31,335 nt of DNA from JAJZQD01 sp021847735 (GTDB lineage Bacteria; Bacillota; Thermincolia; Thermincolales; UBA2595). This document shows, one piece after another, positions 1-6,980 of the stretch. The translations under genes and the position numbers were made by a program. Positions within the stretch are counted from its first letter, which is position 1; the number at the start of each line of letters is the position of its first letter. Below the pieces are notes generated by a model. That model was not told where the DNA came from. It did no database searches and saw only the letters and a list, made by a program, of their open reading frames with translations. The stretch lies in contig DAHVYW010000073.1 in the NCBI GenBank assembly GCA_027324025.1, positions 1 through 31,335 of the forward strand, read 5' to 3'.

Positions 1-124
1 CTTGCCCCATTGTCGACAAGCAGAGGGTAATTGCCGCCGTAAGGGTAGTTTTGCCGTGGTCTACGTGACCGATAGTCCCTACGTTAACGTGGGGTTTTGT
101 ACGCTCAAATTTTGCTTTTCCCAT
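1..124 (-). CDS. tuf: Elongation factor Tu, N-terminal 41 codons (cut by window edge)
   Basis: Translation elongation factor EF-Tu delivers aminoacyl-tRNA to the ribosome in a GTP-dependent way. The reverse strand from 124 reads MGKAKFERTKPHVNVGTIGH and continues into VDHGKTTLTAAITL. This is the invariant EF-Tu N-terminus, with the P-loop GHVDHGKT at residues 19-26. The ATG at 122-124 is preceded by AAGGAGG at about 133-139, an ideal ribosome binding site. The gene runs off the left edge, so only the start of the G domain is visible. It lies downstream of the tRNA operon, but a strong terminator at 748-780 and over 600 bases of repeat-rich DNA separate them. It is therefore probably transcribed from its own promoter, which I could not place convincingly. 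Confidence 0.97.
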   Translation of the reverse strand, partial: MGKAKFERTKPHVNVGTIGHVDHGKTTLTAAITLCLSTMGQ

Positions 125-150
125 TTTATCTTTCCTCCTTAGGTCTTGTA

Positions 151-229
151 GGTAATACTTATCATTAGTGGCCAGTGACGCCTTTTCCTTCACTTTAACC
201 TCTTGTCTCGCAACAAAATAAGTATTACC
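151..229 (-). promoter_or_regulatory. Long-range inverted repeat in the tuf leader
   Basis: GGTAATACTTAT at 151-162 is the exact reverse complement of ATAAGTATTACC at 218-229, a 12-bp perfect pairing across a 55-nt loop. In the tuf transcript the stem would close about 11 nt before the ribosome binding site. It could be a leader stem-loop that protects or regulates the mRNA, or two facing copies of a protein site. No known riboswitch was recognised. Confidence 0.45.
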
Positions 230-362
230 AAATTTTTCAGTATTTATGTGCCGTATTTACTAGTTGAACAGTGGGTTAATTATTAGGGAGAAAATTTCGA
301 CTATTAAGGTTTTGTAATTCTACACTCAAATCAAAATTCCTTCCGTGTTTATGAAAAATAAA

Positions 363-395
363 GGTAGTTGGTAGTTGGTAGTTGGCAGTTGGCAG
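363..395. repeat. Tandem 7-bp repeat (GGTAGTT type)
   Basis: Three exact GGTAGTT units (363-383) are followed by GGCAGTT and a truncated GGCAG. Short heptad repeats of this kind are scattered through intergenic DNA of many bacterial genomes. Here the tract opens the repeat-filled spacer between tuf and the tRNA operon. No coding role is likely. Confidence 0.8.
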
Positions 396-412
396 GATCA
401 CCTAATCTCAAG

Positions 413-497
413 CAATCTCCGATGGTGTACCAAAGGTGCACCGAGGTCTCCGAATCAACCTCAAAGGTTACCCGAGCCTGGCCCAGGTTTCGACCCA
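413..497. repeat. Structured repeat element, copy A
   Basis: This is the first of two related elements; the second is at 542-614. Both begin CAATC(T)CCGATGGTG and end with the same block, GCCCAGGTTTCGACCCA. The 5' hairpin is GGTGTACC-AAA-GGTGCACC in copy A and GGTGGCC-GAA-GGCCGCC in copy B. The arm sequences differ but pairing is kept in both, which suggests selection on structure. Copy A has a further GAGGT...ACCTC pairing. The active strand and the function are unknown. Confidence 0.6.
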
Positions 498-510
498 GCG
501 GAAGAAGGTA

Positions 511-534
511 ATTGACAATTGAAAATTGAAAATT
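511..534. repeat. AT-rich short tandem repeat between copies A and B
   Basis: The stretch is built from ATTGACAATT followed by two GAAAATT units and lies exactly between the two structured repeat copies. Tracts of this type often accompany the GGTAGTT heptad in other bacterial genomes. It is probably part of the same composite repeat. Confidence 0.6.
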
Positions 535-541
535 ATCCACG

Positions 542-614
542 CAATCCCGATGGTGGCCGAAGGCCGCCGAGCCCCGCAGCCAGAGTCACCCAAGCTGGCC
601 CAGGTTTCGACCCA
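542..614. repeat. Structured repeat element, copy B
   Basis: This is the second copy of the element at 413-497. It shares the 17-base 3' block (598-614) and the GATGGTG start, but has a different, still complementary hairpin (GGTGGCC/GGCCGCC). The middle part carries CCAG...CTGG pairing instead of the GAGGT/ACCTC stem of copy A. It ends directly beside the large hairpin that begins at 620. Confidence 0.6.
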
Positions 615-619
615 TGGGT

Positions 620-727
620 AGAAAAATGCCTTCTGGCAAGGCGCCCGGGCTGTCCCAACCACAGACGTACTAATGTACTTCGCGGATTGGGACAGCCCGG
701 GCAACGCAGTCCAGAAGGCATTTTTCT
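620..727. repeat. 108-bp double-stem inverted repeat, MITE-like hairpin
   Basis: The outer arms at 621-636 and 711-726 are perfectly complementary over 16 bp (17 counting A620/T727). The inner arms at 643-658 and 687-702, GCCCGGGCTGTCCCAA and its complement, are also perfect over 16 bp. Small asymmetric loops separate outer and inner stems, and a 28-nt centre holds GTAC-TAAT-GTAC. No open reading frame is credible. It could be a non-autonomous mobile element, a REP-type palindrome or an unusually large transcript-end structure. I see no clear target-site duplication. Confidence 0.7.
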
Positions 728-747
728 CTGCATGCAAAAACTTCAAT

Positions 748-780
748 AATAAAAAATCGGACCCGTTTACGGTCCGAATT
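748..780 (-). terminator. Rho-independent terminator of the tRNA operon
   Basis: On the minus strand a TCGGACC stem, a GTAAACG loop and GGTCCGA are followed by ATTTTTTATTATT. It lies 11 bases past the 3' end of the last tRNA, so it ends the five-tRNA transcript before the repeat region and tuf. Confidence 0.9.
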
Positions 781-790
781 TTTGCGAAGT

Positions 791-867
791 TGGTGGCGGC
801 GCAGGGATTTGAACCCCGGACACTGCGGGTATGAACCGCATGCTCTAGCCAACTGAGCTACGCCGCC
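791..867 (-). tRNA. tRNA-Met (CAT), elongator
   Basis: A full 77-nt cloverleaf with encoded CCA. The acceptor is GGCGGCG/CGCCGCC, the anticodon stem TGCGG/CCGCA, and the loop TTCATAC with anticodon CAT. The fully paired acceptor and the close likeness to the Bacillus elongator tRNA-Met argue against the initiator or the lysidine-modified Ile tRNA. It is the last tRNA of the operon. Confidence 0.95.
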
Positions 868-868
868 A

Positions 869-944
869 TGGAGCTGCTAACCGGGATTGAACCGGTGACC
901 TTATCCTTACCAAGGATACGCTCTACCTACTGAGCTATAGCAGC
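869..944 (-). tRNA. tRNA-Thr (GGT)
   Basis: A 76-nt cloverleaf with encoded CCA. The acceptor is GCTGCTA/TAGCAGC, the anticodon stem TATCC/GGATA, and the loop TTGGTAA gives anticodon GGT, reading ACC and ACT. One base separates it from tRNA-Met. It is one of two threonine tRNAs in this operon. Confidence 0.96.
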
Positions 945-1021
945 GTATATGTTAAACTTTGTTTCATTAAAAAGTCAGCGGCATAGAATTACCGCCAACC
1001 GAAACTTTGTGACTTTTTAAT

Positions 1022-1097
<76 letters not shown>

Positions 1098-1159
1098 ACG
1101 AAATCTAAATCTATAATATACCTGCTGCTTAGAAAATATGCGTTATACTTGAATTAATA

Positions 1160-1244
1160 TGGTGGAGGGAGAAGGATTCGAACCTTCGAAGGCGGAGCCG
1201 GCAGATTTACAGTCTGCTCCCTTTAGCCACTCGGGAACCCCTCC
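1160..1244 (-). tRNA. tRNA-Tyr (GTA)
   Basis: An 85-nt class II tRNA with a long variable arm (CCGGCTCCGCCTTCG region). Anticodon stem CAGA/TCTG surrounds GTA. The acceptor is GGAGGGG/TCCCTCC and CCA is encoded. Confidence 0.96.
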
Positions 1245-1249
1245 ACGAA

Positions 1250-1325
1250 TGGAGCCGACGATGGGACTCGAACCCGCAACCTGCTGATTACAAGTCAGCT
1301 GCTCTGCCAATTGAGCTACGTCGGC
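1250..1325 (-). tRNA. tRNA-Thr (TGT)
   Basis: A 76-nt cloverleaf with encoded CCA. The acceptor is GCCGACG/CGTCGGC and the anticodon arm GCTGA-CTTGTAA-TCAGC has anticodon TGT, reading ACA. It is the first tRNA of the operon, starting 15 bases after the promoter -10 box. Confidence 0.96.
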
Positions 1326-1339
1326 GACTGACAAAGACA

Positions 1340-1368
1340 ATTATACAATGTTTCGCGGGCTCGGTCAA
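1340..1368 (-). promoter_or_regulatory. Sigma-A promoter of the tRNA operon
   Basis: On the minus strand TTGACC (1363-1368), a 17-base spacer and TATAAT (1340-1345) form a near-perfect vegetative promoter. A GC-rich GAGCCCGCG follows the -35 box. It sits just after the sigH stop codon, making the tRNAs a separate unit. Confidence 0.88.
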
Positions 1369-1403
1369 CTGTTTTTTTCTACCACAATTCACGCTAATTA
1401 GAA

Positions 1404-2048
1404 CTAATTTTCCCTTTTCTCCAAATACCTTTCAAGCTTCCTTTTTACTCTCTGCAAAGCGTTGTCAATGGATTTAACATGTCTCTTTAAATCTACGGCT
1501 ATCTCCTGATAAGATTTGCCTTCAAGGTAAGACATGAGAACCTTCCATTCAAGGGAGCTGAGAATCTCCCCCATTTTTTCTTCGATATCATCAAACTCTT
1601 CTCTACTTATAATAAGTTCTTCCGGATCCGTAATCTTCGAACCTGAAATAACATCAAGCAGAGTGCGGTCGGAATCTTCATCATAAATCGGTTTATTAAG
1701 TGAAACGTAAGAGTTCAGGGGAATATGTTTCTGGCGAGTGGCTGTTTTAATGGCCGTAATAATCTGGCGGGTGATACAAAGTTCTGCAAAAGCCCTGAAT
1801 GATGACAGCTTGTCCGACTTAAAGTCGCGGATAGCTTTGTATAGTCCGATCATTCCTTCTTGAATGATGTCTTCCCTATCAGCACCAATCAGGAAATAGG
1901 AGCGAGCTTTAGCACGTACAAAGTTTTTGTACTTATTAATAAGGTACTCCAGAGCACCGTCGTCACCGTCTTTGGCAAAATCTACGATATCCTCGTCTAA
2001 CATCACATCATAGGTGTCAAAGACTTCCCTCCGTGCACTAAGACTCAT
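1404..2048 (-). CDS. sigH: RNA polymerase sigma-H factor
   Basis: Sigma-70 family factor of the SigH type, which in Firmicutes directs transition-state and early sporulation genes. The 214-residue product matches the family length. Region 2 covers about residues 22-105 (REDIIQEGMIGLYKAI, then a basic stretch ending near TRQKHIPLNS). Region 4 with a helix-turn-helix covers about 155-212 (SYQEIAVDLKRHVKSIDNAL). The ATG at 2046-2048 follows GGAGG at a good distance. It lies between yacP and the tRNA operon, the usual neighbourhood in this group. A consensus promoter about 190 nt upstream drives it separately from yacP. It is recognised by both sequence and context. Confidence 0.96.
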   Translation of the reverse strand: MSLSARREVFDTYDVMLDEDIVDFAKDGDDGALEYLINKYKNFVRAKARSYFLIGADREDIIQEGMIGLYKAIRDFKSDKLSSFRAFAELCITRQIITAIKTATRQKHIPLNSYVSLNKPIYDEDSDRTLLDVISGSKITDPEELIISREEFDDIEEKMGEILSSLEWKVLMSYLEGKSYQEIAVDLKRHVKSIDNALQRVKRKLERYLEKREN

Positions 2049-2237
2049 TAAACAATCGCCTCCGCTCTATTTAATGGAGATACCAGAAACCATATCTGTT
2101 AACCAAGAACTCTACTACTTATATTAAATTTTGTAAGCAAGAGCTGTACAAAATAAAATGTCCAAGCAACTAAATTAGGCCAGAACACCATTTAAGGAAA
2201 CTATTGAGACAGCACAACTTGCTGATTTACATAACCT

Positions 2238-2266
2238 ATTATACCGAATGCACCATGTTCCGTCAA
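2238..2266 (-). promoter_or_regulatory. Sigma-A promoter of sigH
   Basis: Minus strand TTGACG (2261-2266), a 17-base spacer and TATAAT (2238-2243). It gives a leader of about 180 nt before the sigH ATG. The leader has no obvious riboswitch. In Bacillus subtilis sigH expression is controlled by AbrB, but I cannot point to an AbrB site here. Confidence 0.85.
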
Positions 2267-2323
2267 GGAGGCAATCTAAAAATAGGGGTGAAAAACGCCG
2301 CTTTGACCTATATTCGCAATATT

Positions 2324-2833
2324 CTATCTTTGCCTGCGGATTTTTTCGAGAATCTCCCGGATATTGTCGTCTAAATACCCGTGCAGCTTTCTATCATTAT
2401 CAATTACATTGTCAATCTGCTCCTGGATGTCGCACTTTAATGCCGCTACTTCGTTTTCCAATTCCCTGGCGGACAGCCTGACCGCCCCCTTACCAAAAAC
2501 GATGCGCTGCTGTATCCAATCGGAGGTCGCCACCGTAACCCTGCCCTTTTCCGTCAATCGGCCAACCAGTTTCTCAATTAGCATATCGGCAGTTTCACCC
2601 TCCGCTGTGTAAACCACTTCAACACCGGTTACATTTTCCTTTGAGCCGGTACCGCCCTTAACCAGGTGAGCATCAAATACAACTATTACCTGTACGCCCC
2701 TGACGGCCTGATAGTTGCCCAATACTTCCACAAGCTTTGCTCTGGCATGGTCAATGTCTTTTTTCATGACCTTCTTCAGACCGGCCCAGGCATGTAATAT
2801 GTTATATCCGTCGACCAAAAGAAAATCAGCCAT
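2324..2833 (-). CDS. yacP: YacP/Rae1-type NYN-domain endoribonuclease
   Basis: A PIN-like NYN ribonuclease of 169 residues, the normal size for the family. The Bacillus homologue Rae1 enters the ribosomal A site and cleaves mRNA in a translation-dependent way. The start MADFLLVDGYNILHAW contains the hallmark DGYN motif (residues 8-11). Further acidic residues come from VVFDAH and TSDWIQQ, as expected for the metal site. The ATG at 2831-2833 overlaps the rlmB stop by 8 bases, so the two are translationally coupled. This yacP-after-rlmB order is conserved across Firmicutes. The C-terminal half is charged and helical. Confidence 0.92.
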   Translation of the reverse strand: MADFLLVDGYNILHAWAGLKKVMKKDIDHARAKLVEVLGNYQAVRGVQVIVVFDAHLVKGGTGSKENVTGVEVVYTAEGETADMLIEKLVGRLTEKGRVTVATSDWIQQRIVFGKGAVRLSARELENEVAALKCDIQEQIDNVIDNDRKLHGYLDDNIREILEKIRRQR

Positions 2834-3569
2834 TATCCGATTCCTTTTGCCTTAAAATCTCATAGCATAAAACCGCAGCGGCAGTCGAGGCATTCAGGGA
2901 GGAAACCTGGCCTTTCATAGGGATACGGACAAGAAAATCGCATTTTTCTTTAAGCAGCCTGCCGATACCCTTGCCTTCGCTGCCAATGACACAAGCCAGC
3001 GGGCCGGACAGGTTTTTGCTTTGCCACAGCACTTTTCCGTCCATATCTGCAGCCACTACCCAACAGCCTTCTTTCTTAAGTTTTTCTACAGTTTGAACCA
3101 GATTCGCCACCCTGGCCACCGGAACATACTCAATGGCCCCGGCTGAAGCCTTGACCACCGCGGAAGTCAGGCCAACCGCCCTGCGCTTGGGAATTATGAC
3201 CCCATGTACCCCTGCGGCGTCGGCCACCCTCAAAATTGCCCCCAAATTATGCGGGTCCTCTATTTCGTCCAAAATCAAAATAAAAGGGTCTTCCTCTTTG
3301 CCGCGGGCCCGCTCCAGGATATCTTCCACTTCTACATATTCCCGGGCAGGCACTAAAGCCGCCACACCCTGGTGATTACTGTCAGGCACCAAATTGTCCA
3401 AGTAGTTTCTTTCCACTTCCTGCACAGGAATCCTGCCGTCCCTGGCCCGGGCCACAATTTCAACCACGGAACCCTTGTTGGAGCCTTTCGCCACTAAAAT
3501 TTTGTGAATCGGGCCGCCGCTTTTAAGAACTTCCAAAACCGGATTGCGGCCTATGACATAGTCTGACAT
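2826..3569 (-). CDS. rlmB: 23S rRNA (guanosine-2'-O-)-methyltransferase, TrmH family group 3
   Basis: A SPOUT-fold rRNA ribose methyltransferase using S-adenosylmethionine. The N-terminal substrate-binding domain (about residues 1-75) is followed by the knotted domain with its three motifs: DPHNLGAILR (motif 1), IGSEGKGI (motif 2) and SSLNASTAAAVLCYEI (motif 3). I place the start at the ATG at 3567-3569 (MSDYVIGRNP), eight bases after GGAG. A GTG at 3576-3578 is in frame but overlaps that ribosome binding site. The start is six bases past the thyX stop, and the 3' end overlaps yacP. The exact target nucleotide cannot be read from sequence. Confidence 0.94.
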   Translation of the reverse strand: MSDYVIGRNPVLEVLKSGGPIHKILVAKGSNKGSVVEIVARARDGRIPVQEVERNYLDNLVPDSNHQGVAALVPAREYVEVEDILERARGKEEDPFILILDEIEDPHNLGAILRVADAAGVHGVIIPKRRAVGLTSAVVKASAGAIEYVPVARVANLVQTVEKLKKEGCWVVAADMDGKVLWQSKNLSGPLACVIGSEGKGIGRLLKEKCDFLVRIPMKGQVSSLNASTAAAVLCYEILRQKESDNG

Positions 3570-3574
3570 TTTTT

Positions 3575-4282
3575 TCACTCCATATCGCTGTAGGTTGAAA
3601 CAGATTTAGAATTGTTTTTAAGTCTATTTATCTTTCCACAGGACATCTTGCCTTCCGGGCAATAACCCCGGACGACACATGAAGGTCCCGCTTTGTCAAA
3701 CAGAAGGGGCGCCACTTTTTTTAATTCCGCCAGCATGAGGTGAGCCAGCCTGCGGATTTCCCACTGGGCCCTGTCGCAACACCGGTGTTCAAAAAAATTA
3801 AATAAGGACCGGCAGTTAAATGAAAAAACAATTTTGGTTTCACAGGCGTTAGGCAGGACGTACCTGGCGTCCTCCTTGTGAACCACAGAAGCAAGTTGAC
3901 TATACGCAACGCGAATATCTTCCATGATTTTTTGGTATGAAGCCAGCGCTGTCGGGTCCTTTTCAATAGATGGTGGAATAACATATGGGAAGTCATCAAG
4001 TCCCACATATCGCTGAGACTGCTGGGAATACGAAGCTATCCGGTGCCGGACCAACTGGTGGGTCAAAGCACGGCTGACACCCTCCACGGCGAAGGTAAAT
4101 GAAACATGCTCAGTGGGTGACAGATGTCCAAGCTCCATCAACACCTTAAGGAACTGCTCTATATCCCGGTCATCAAGGTTGTCCATCAAGCTTTCGGCAC
4201 CGGCGGGTGAATAACATAGCCGGGCGGCCGCGGCAACGGTCCTGTCGGGGTCCGGGGTATGGTTAATGAGTTTTATCTTCAT
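3575..4282 (-). CDS. thyX: Flavin-dependent thymidylate synthase
   Basis: ThyX makes dTMP from dUMP using FAD, NADPH and methylene-tetrahydrofolate, without generating dihydrofolate. The signature RHR-x7-S is intact (RHR at residues 79-81, Ser 89). The 235-residue length is typical. The C-terminus holds three spaced cysteines in SCVVRGYCPEGKMSCGK. The start is the ATG at 4280-4282 after GGAGG; the reading frame stays open upstream, but that stretch has no family similarity and belongs to mrnC. It overlaps mrnC by 20 bases and ends six bases before the rlmB start. Having thyX suggests, but does not prove, that classical thyA is absent. Confidence 0.95.
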   Translation of the reverse strand: MKIKLINHTPDPDRTVAAAARLCYSPAGAESLMDNLDDRDIEQFLKVLMELGHLSPTEHVSFTFAVEGVSRALTHQLVRHRIASYSQQSQRYVGLDDFPYVIPPSIEKDPTALASYQKIMEDIRVAYSQLASVVHKEDARYVLPNACETKIVFSFNCRSLFNFFEHRCCDRAQWEIRRLAHLMLAELKKVAPLLFDKAGPSCVVRGYCPEGKMSCGKINRLKNNSKSVSTYSDME

Positions 4283-4697
4283 TATTATCCCCCTCCTCCG
4301 CAGACAATACAATTTCGCGGGCAATTCCAAATATCTCGTTAATCCGGTCTTCCCGCCCTGAAAGGTGCAGGTACCCGATAAGGGATTCAAAGGCAGTCCC
4401 ATGCCGGTAGTCTGTAACAGAAATATTTTTGGGGGAGGAACCTGATTTGGCATTTCGGCCCCTTCTGACAACCGCAGCCTCATCCTCGCTGAGGATGCCC
4501 GCGAGGGCATGCAGTACCTGGGCCTGGGTGACGGCATTGACAAATCTGACGGCAAGCCGGTGTAACATGTCAACCTTGGTGTACCCACATGATACCAGGT
4601 ATTTCCTTACATAAAGTTCATATACGGCATCCCCCAGGTATGCCAGGACAAGTGCCGGTACGCTCGCTGGGTCCTGCTGCCCGGTAATTTTTTTCAT
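4263..4697 (-). CDS. mrnC: Mini-ribonuclease III
   Basis: MrnC is an RNase III-like catalytic domain without a double-stranded RNA binding domain; in Bacillus it matures 23S rRNA ends. The product has 144 residues. The signature YLGDAVYELYVR is at about residues 20-31, and the second helix with catalytic Glu is in GTAFESLIGYLHL. No dsRBD follows, as expected. The ATG at 4695-4697 is 12 bases after GGAGG. A GTG at 4701-4703, only six bases after it, is an equally good start and would add two residues. It follows cysS by about 50 bases and overlaps thyX; the cysS-mrnC-thyX-rlmB-yacP order is conserved in Firmicutes. Confidence 0.93.
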   Translation of the reverse strand: MKKITGQQDPASVPALVLAYLGDAVYELYVRKYLVSCGYTKVDMLHRLAVRFVNAVTQAQVLHALAGILSEDEAAVVRRGRNAKSGSSPKNISVTDYRHGTAFESLIGYLHLSGREDRINEIFGIAREIVLSAEEGDNNEDKTH

Positions 4698-4753
4698 TAT
4701 CACAGAGTGCCTCCGAAATCTTAAAGGTTTTGGTAAGCTTTGCTTTGCTTTGT

Positions 4754-6232
4754 TTATTTTCGTTTCCAGCGAACCCCCTGGGGTGTATCTTCCAGGATAA
4801 TTCCAATCTCCCCTAGGTTGTTCCTGATGGTGTCGGCTGTGGCCCAATCCTTTTTGGCACGGGCTTCCCGCCGAATTTCAATAATCAAAGCCATAAGTTC
4901 TTCAACCAGGCCTGAGTCCTCCTGATTTGCTAAGCCCCTTTGTTCAAATAATCCTAATACCTCACCAAGTTCCAGGAATGTGCGCTGCACCTCCTGCAAT
5001 ACTTCTTTGACCTGGGCAGGCATTGCCTGAGCGGTTTCTTCGGTCAGGATTTTACCAAAGGCATTAGCCTCCCGGGCCAGGTCAAACAGGCCGGCTATGG
5101 CAAGGGCGGTGTTGAAGTCGTCATCCATGGCCTCCCGGAAATCCTGCCTTGCCTTTTCCGCAGACCTTCTTAACTTGTCAATTTCGTCCCCAATATGATT
5201 ATCCCATGCCTCATCATTCGTGCCAAAAGGCACATTCTTTAGCAAGGCTTCTGTGTTATCAAGGACATTATGTAGTCTGGCCAGGCTTTTTCTGTTCATT
5301 TCCAGTTTAGTATCGTCAAAATCCAGGGGGCTGCGGTAATGGGTAGACAGCATATAGAACCGGACCACTTCAGAGTCGTATTTAGCCAATATCTCCCTGA
5401 CAGTGAAGAAGTTGCCAAGGGACTTGGACATTTTCTCTTCGTTTACAGTGATAAAACCGTTGTGCATCCAATACCTGGCAAAAGTCCCCACCCCGGTACA
5501 AGCCTCGGCCTGGGCAATCTCGTTCTCGTGGTGGGGGAATATAAGGTCAAAACCCCCGCCGTGGATGTCAAAACCCATGCCTAAATACTTTTTGGCCATA
5601 GCCGAGCATTCGATATGCCAGCCCGGTCGGCCTTTACCCCATGGGCTGTCCCAGGACGGCTCACCGGGTTTGGCCGTTTTCCACAGGGCAAAGTCCATAG
5701 GGTGTTCTTTCCGGTCATCAACGTCAATCCTGGCGCCGGCTTGCATATCTTCCAATTTGCGGCCGGAAAGCTTGCCATACCCGCAAAATTTGCTGACGGA
5801 AAAATAGACATCCCCTTCAATACTGTAGCCGTAGCCATTGTCTATGATGGCCTGGATCATTTCTATGATTTCAGGCAGGTGTTCACTGACCTTCGGGTGA
5901 ATCGTGGCCGGCCTTACCCCGAGGGCACCGGCGTCTTTGTAATATTCCTTAATATATTTTGCGGCCAAAACCAGCGGGTCTGTTTTTTCTTCATTAGCCC
6001 GGTTAATAATTTTATCATCGATGTCGGTAAAATTCTGCACATAAGTTACTTCATACCCGGAATACTCAAGATACCTCCGGACCATATCAAATACTATCAG
6101 GGGTCTGGCATTTCCCAGGTGAATAAGGTTATAGGTGGTGGGCCCGCACACATACATCTCCACTTTATCCGGATTACGCGGAACAAAAGCCTCCTTCCGG
6201 TTGTTTAATGTATTGAAAATCTTCAGGGTCAT
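4754..6232 (-). CDS. cysS: Cysteinyl-tRNA synthetase
   Basis: Class I aminoacyl-tRNA synthetase that charges tRNA-Cys in the cytoplasm. It has 492 residues. The HIGH box is HLGN (38-41) and the KMSKS loop is intact at 267-271. The catalytic zinc ligands are visible as Cys29, Cys209, His234 and Glu238. The C-terminal part (about 340-490) is the helical DALR-type anticodon region. The ATG at 6230-6232 overlaps the cysE stop codon as ATGA, so translation is coupled. With cysE it joins cysteine synthesis to its use in translation. Confidence 0.97.
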   Translation of the reverse strand: MTLKIFNTLNNRKEAFVPRNPDKVEMYVCGPTTYNLIHLGNARPLIVFDMVRRYLEYSGYEVTYVQNFTDIDDKIINRANEEKTDPLVLAAKYIKEYYKDAGALGVRPATIHPKVSEHLPEIIEMIQAIIDNGYGYSIEGDVYFSVSKFCGYGKLSGRKLEDMQAGARIDVDDRKEHPMDFALWKTAKPGEPSWDSPWGKGRPGWHIECSAMAKKYLGMGFDIHGGGFDLIFPHHENEIAQAEACTGVGTFARYWMHNGFITVNEEKMSKSLGNFFTVREILAKYDSEVVRFYMLSTHYRSPLDFDDTKLEMNRKSLARLHNVLDNTEALLKNVPFGTNDEAWDNHIGDEIDKLRRSAEKARQDFREAMDDDFNTALAIAGLFDLAREANAFGKILTEETAQAMPAQVKEVLQEVQRTFLELGEVLGLFEQRGLANQEDSGLVEELMALIIEIRREARAKKDWATADTIRNNLGEIGIILEDTPQGVRWKRK

Positions 6233-6894
6233 TTCCGGTCCTCCTCTAATTCTTCAATTCTTCTTTCCATTCGCCCCACTTTACGCTGCAGGCAAAGAAT
6301 CATCTCAGCGACCGGGTCCGGTAGATTCTCGTGATGCAGGTCTATAATGTCTTCAACATTAACATCGGCAATGTTTACCCCGTCCCTGACAACTATTTTG
6401 CCCGGCACACCAACAACCGTGGTGTTCGGCGGAACGTCCCTCAGCACTACAGAACCGGCTCCAATCCGGGAGTTATCACCTATTTTAATGTTTCCCAGAA
6501 CTTTAGCCCCCGTACTTATTACAACATTGTTGCCCACCGTTGGGTGCCGCTTACCCTTTTCTTTACCGGTGCCGCCTAATGTAACGCCCTGGTATACAGT
6601 TACGTTGTTGCCCACTTCCGCCGTTTCTCCGATTACCACCCCAGTGCCGTGGTCAATAAACAACCCTTCACCGATTTTCGCCCCCGGGTGGATTTCTATA
6701 CCGGTAAGAAAACGCGAAAACTGTGAGACCAGCCGCGGTAATATAATCAACCCTTTTCCGTACAAGCAGTGGGCCAAACGGTGATAGAGAAGGGCATGCA
6801 AGCCGGGATAGCAGAGCAATACTTCCCAAAAACTTCTGGCGGCTGGATCGCGTTCAAAAATAACCCTCATGTCTTTGCGAATTCTGTTAAACAT
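6229..6894 (-). CDS. cysE: Serine O-acetyltransferase
   Basis: CysE transfers acetyl from acetyl-CoA to L-serine, the first step of cysteine synthesis. The 221-residue protein has a helical N-terminal domain (1-65) and then a left-handed beta-helix of hexapeptide repeats, starting at TGIEIHPGAKIGEGLFIDHG and running to about residue 170. The catalytic DHG and the GVTLGGTGKEKGKRHPTVG loop are typical. The C-terminal stretch (DLHHENLPDPVAEMI and a charged helix) resembles short Gram-positive CysE proteins. The ATG at 6892-6894 follows AAGGAGG. It forms the conserved gltX-cysE-cysS order. No T-box leader is seen in the 86 bases before it. Confidence 0.96.
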   Translation of the reverse strand: MFNRIRKDMRVIFERDPAARSFWEVLLCYPGLHALLYHRLAHCLYGKGLIILPRLVSQFSRFLTGIEIHPGAKIGEGLFIDHGTGVVIGETAEVGNNVTVYQGVTLGGTGKEKGKRHPTVGNNVVISTGAKVLGNIKIGDNSRIGAGSVVLRDVPPNTTVVGVPGKIVVRDGVNIADVNVEDIIDLHHENLPDPVAEMILCLQRKVGRMERRIEELEEDRK

Positions 6895-6980
6895 TTGGCA
6901 CCCTCCTTAGCTGACCACCGCTGAAGACACTAGCCTTCCTGCACCAATTGTGGAAGTGTATAAGTATTAAAAAATTAACC

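Noticed and set aside
363..614. CRISPR array
   Set aside because: The repeats are short heptads and two unequal elements without regular spacers, and no cas gene is present.
468..852. Several overlapping open frames on both strands between tuf and the tRNAs
   Set aside because: They run through hairpin repeats, a terminator and a tRNA, lack ribosome binding sites and show no protein-like pattern.
1143..1340. A 65-codon frame over two tRNA genes
   Set aside because: It is the reading of tRNA-Tyr and tRNA-Thr sequence; the type is a well-known false gene.
2049..2237. 30-codon frame in the sigH leader
   Set aside because: It has no ribosome binding site before its ATG, and nothing suggests a real peptide.
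4283..4588. 102-residue N-terminal extension of ThyX
   Set aside because: It lies inside mrnC in another frame; the true start has GGAGG and begins the family sequence.
6895..6980. T-box or other riboswitch before cysE-cysS
   Set aside because: The 86-base gap is too short and shows no T-box sequence.
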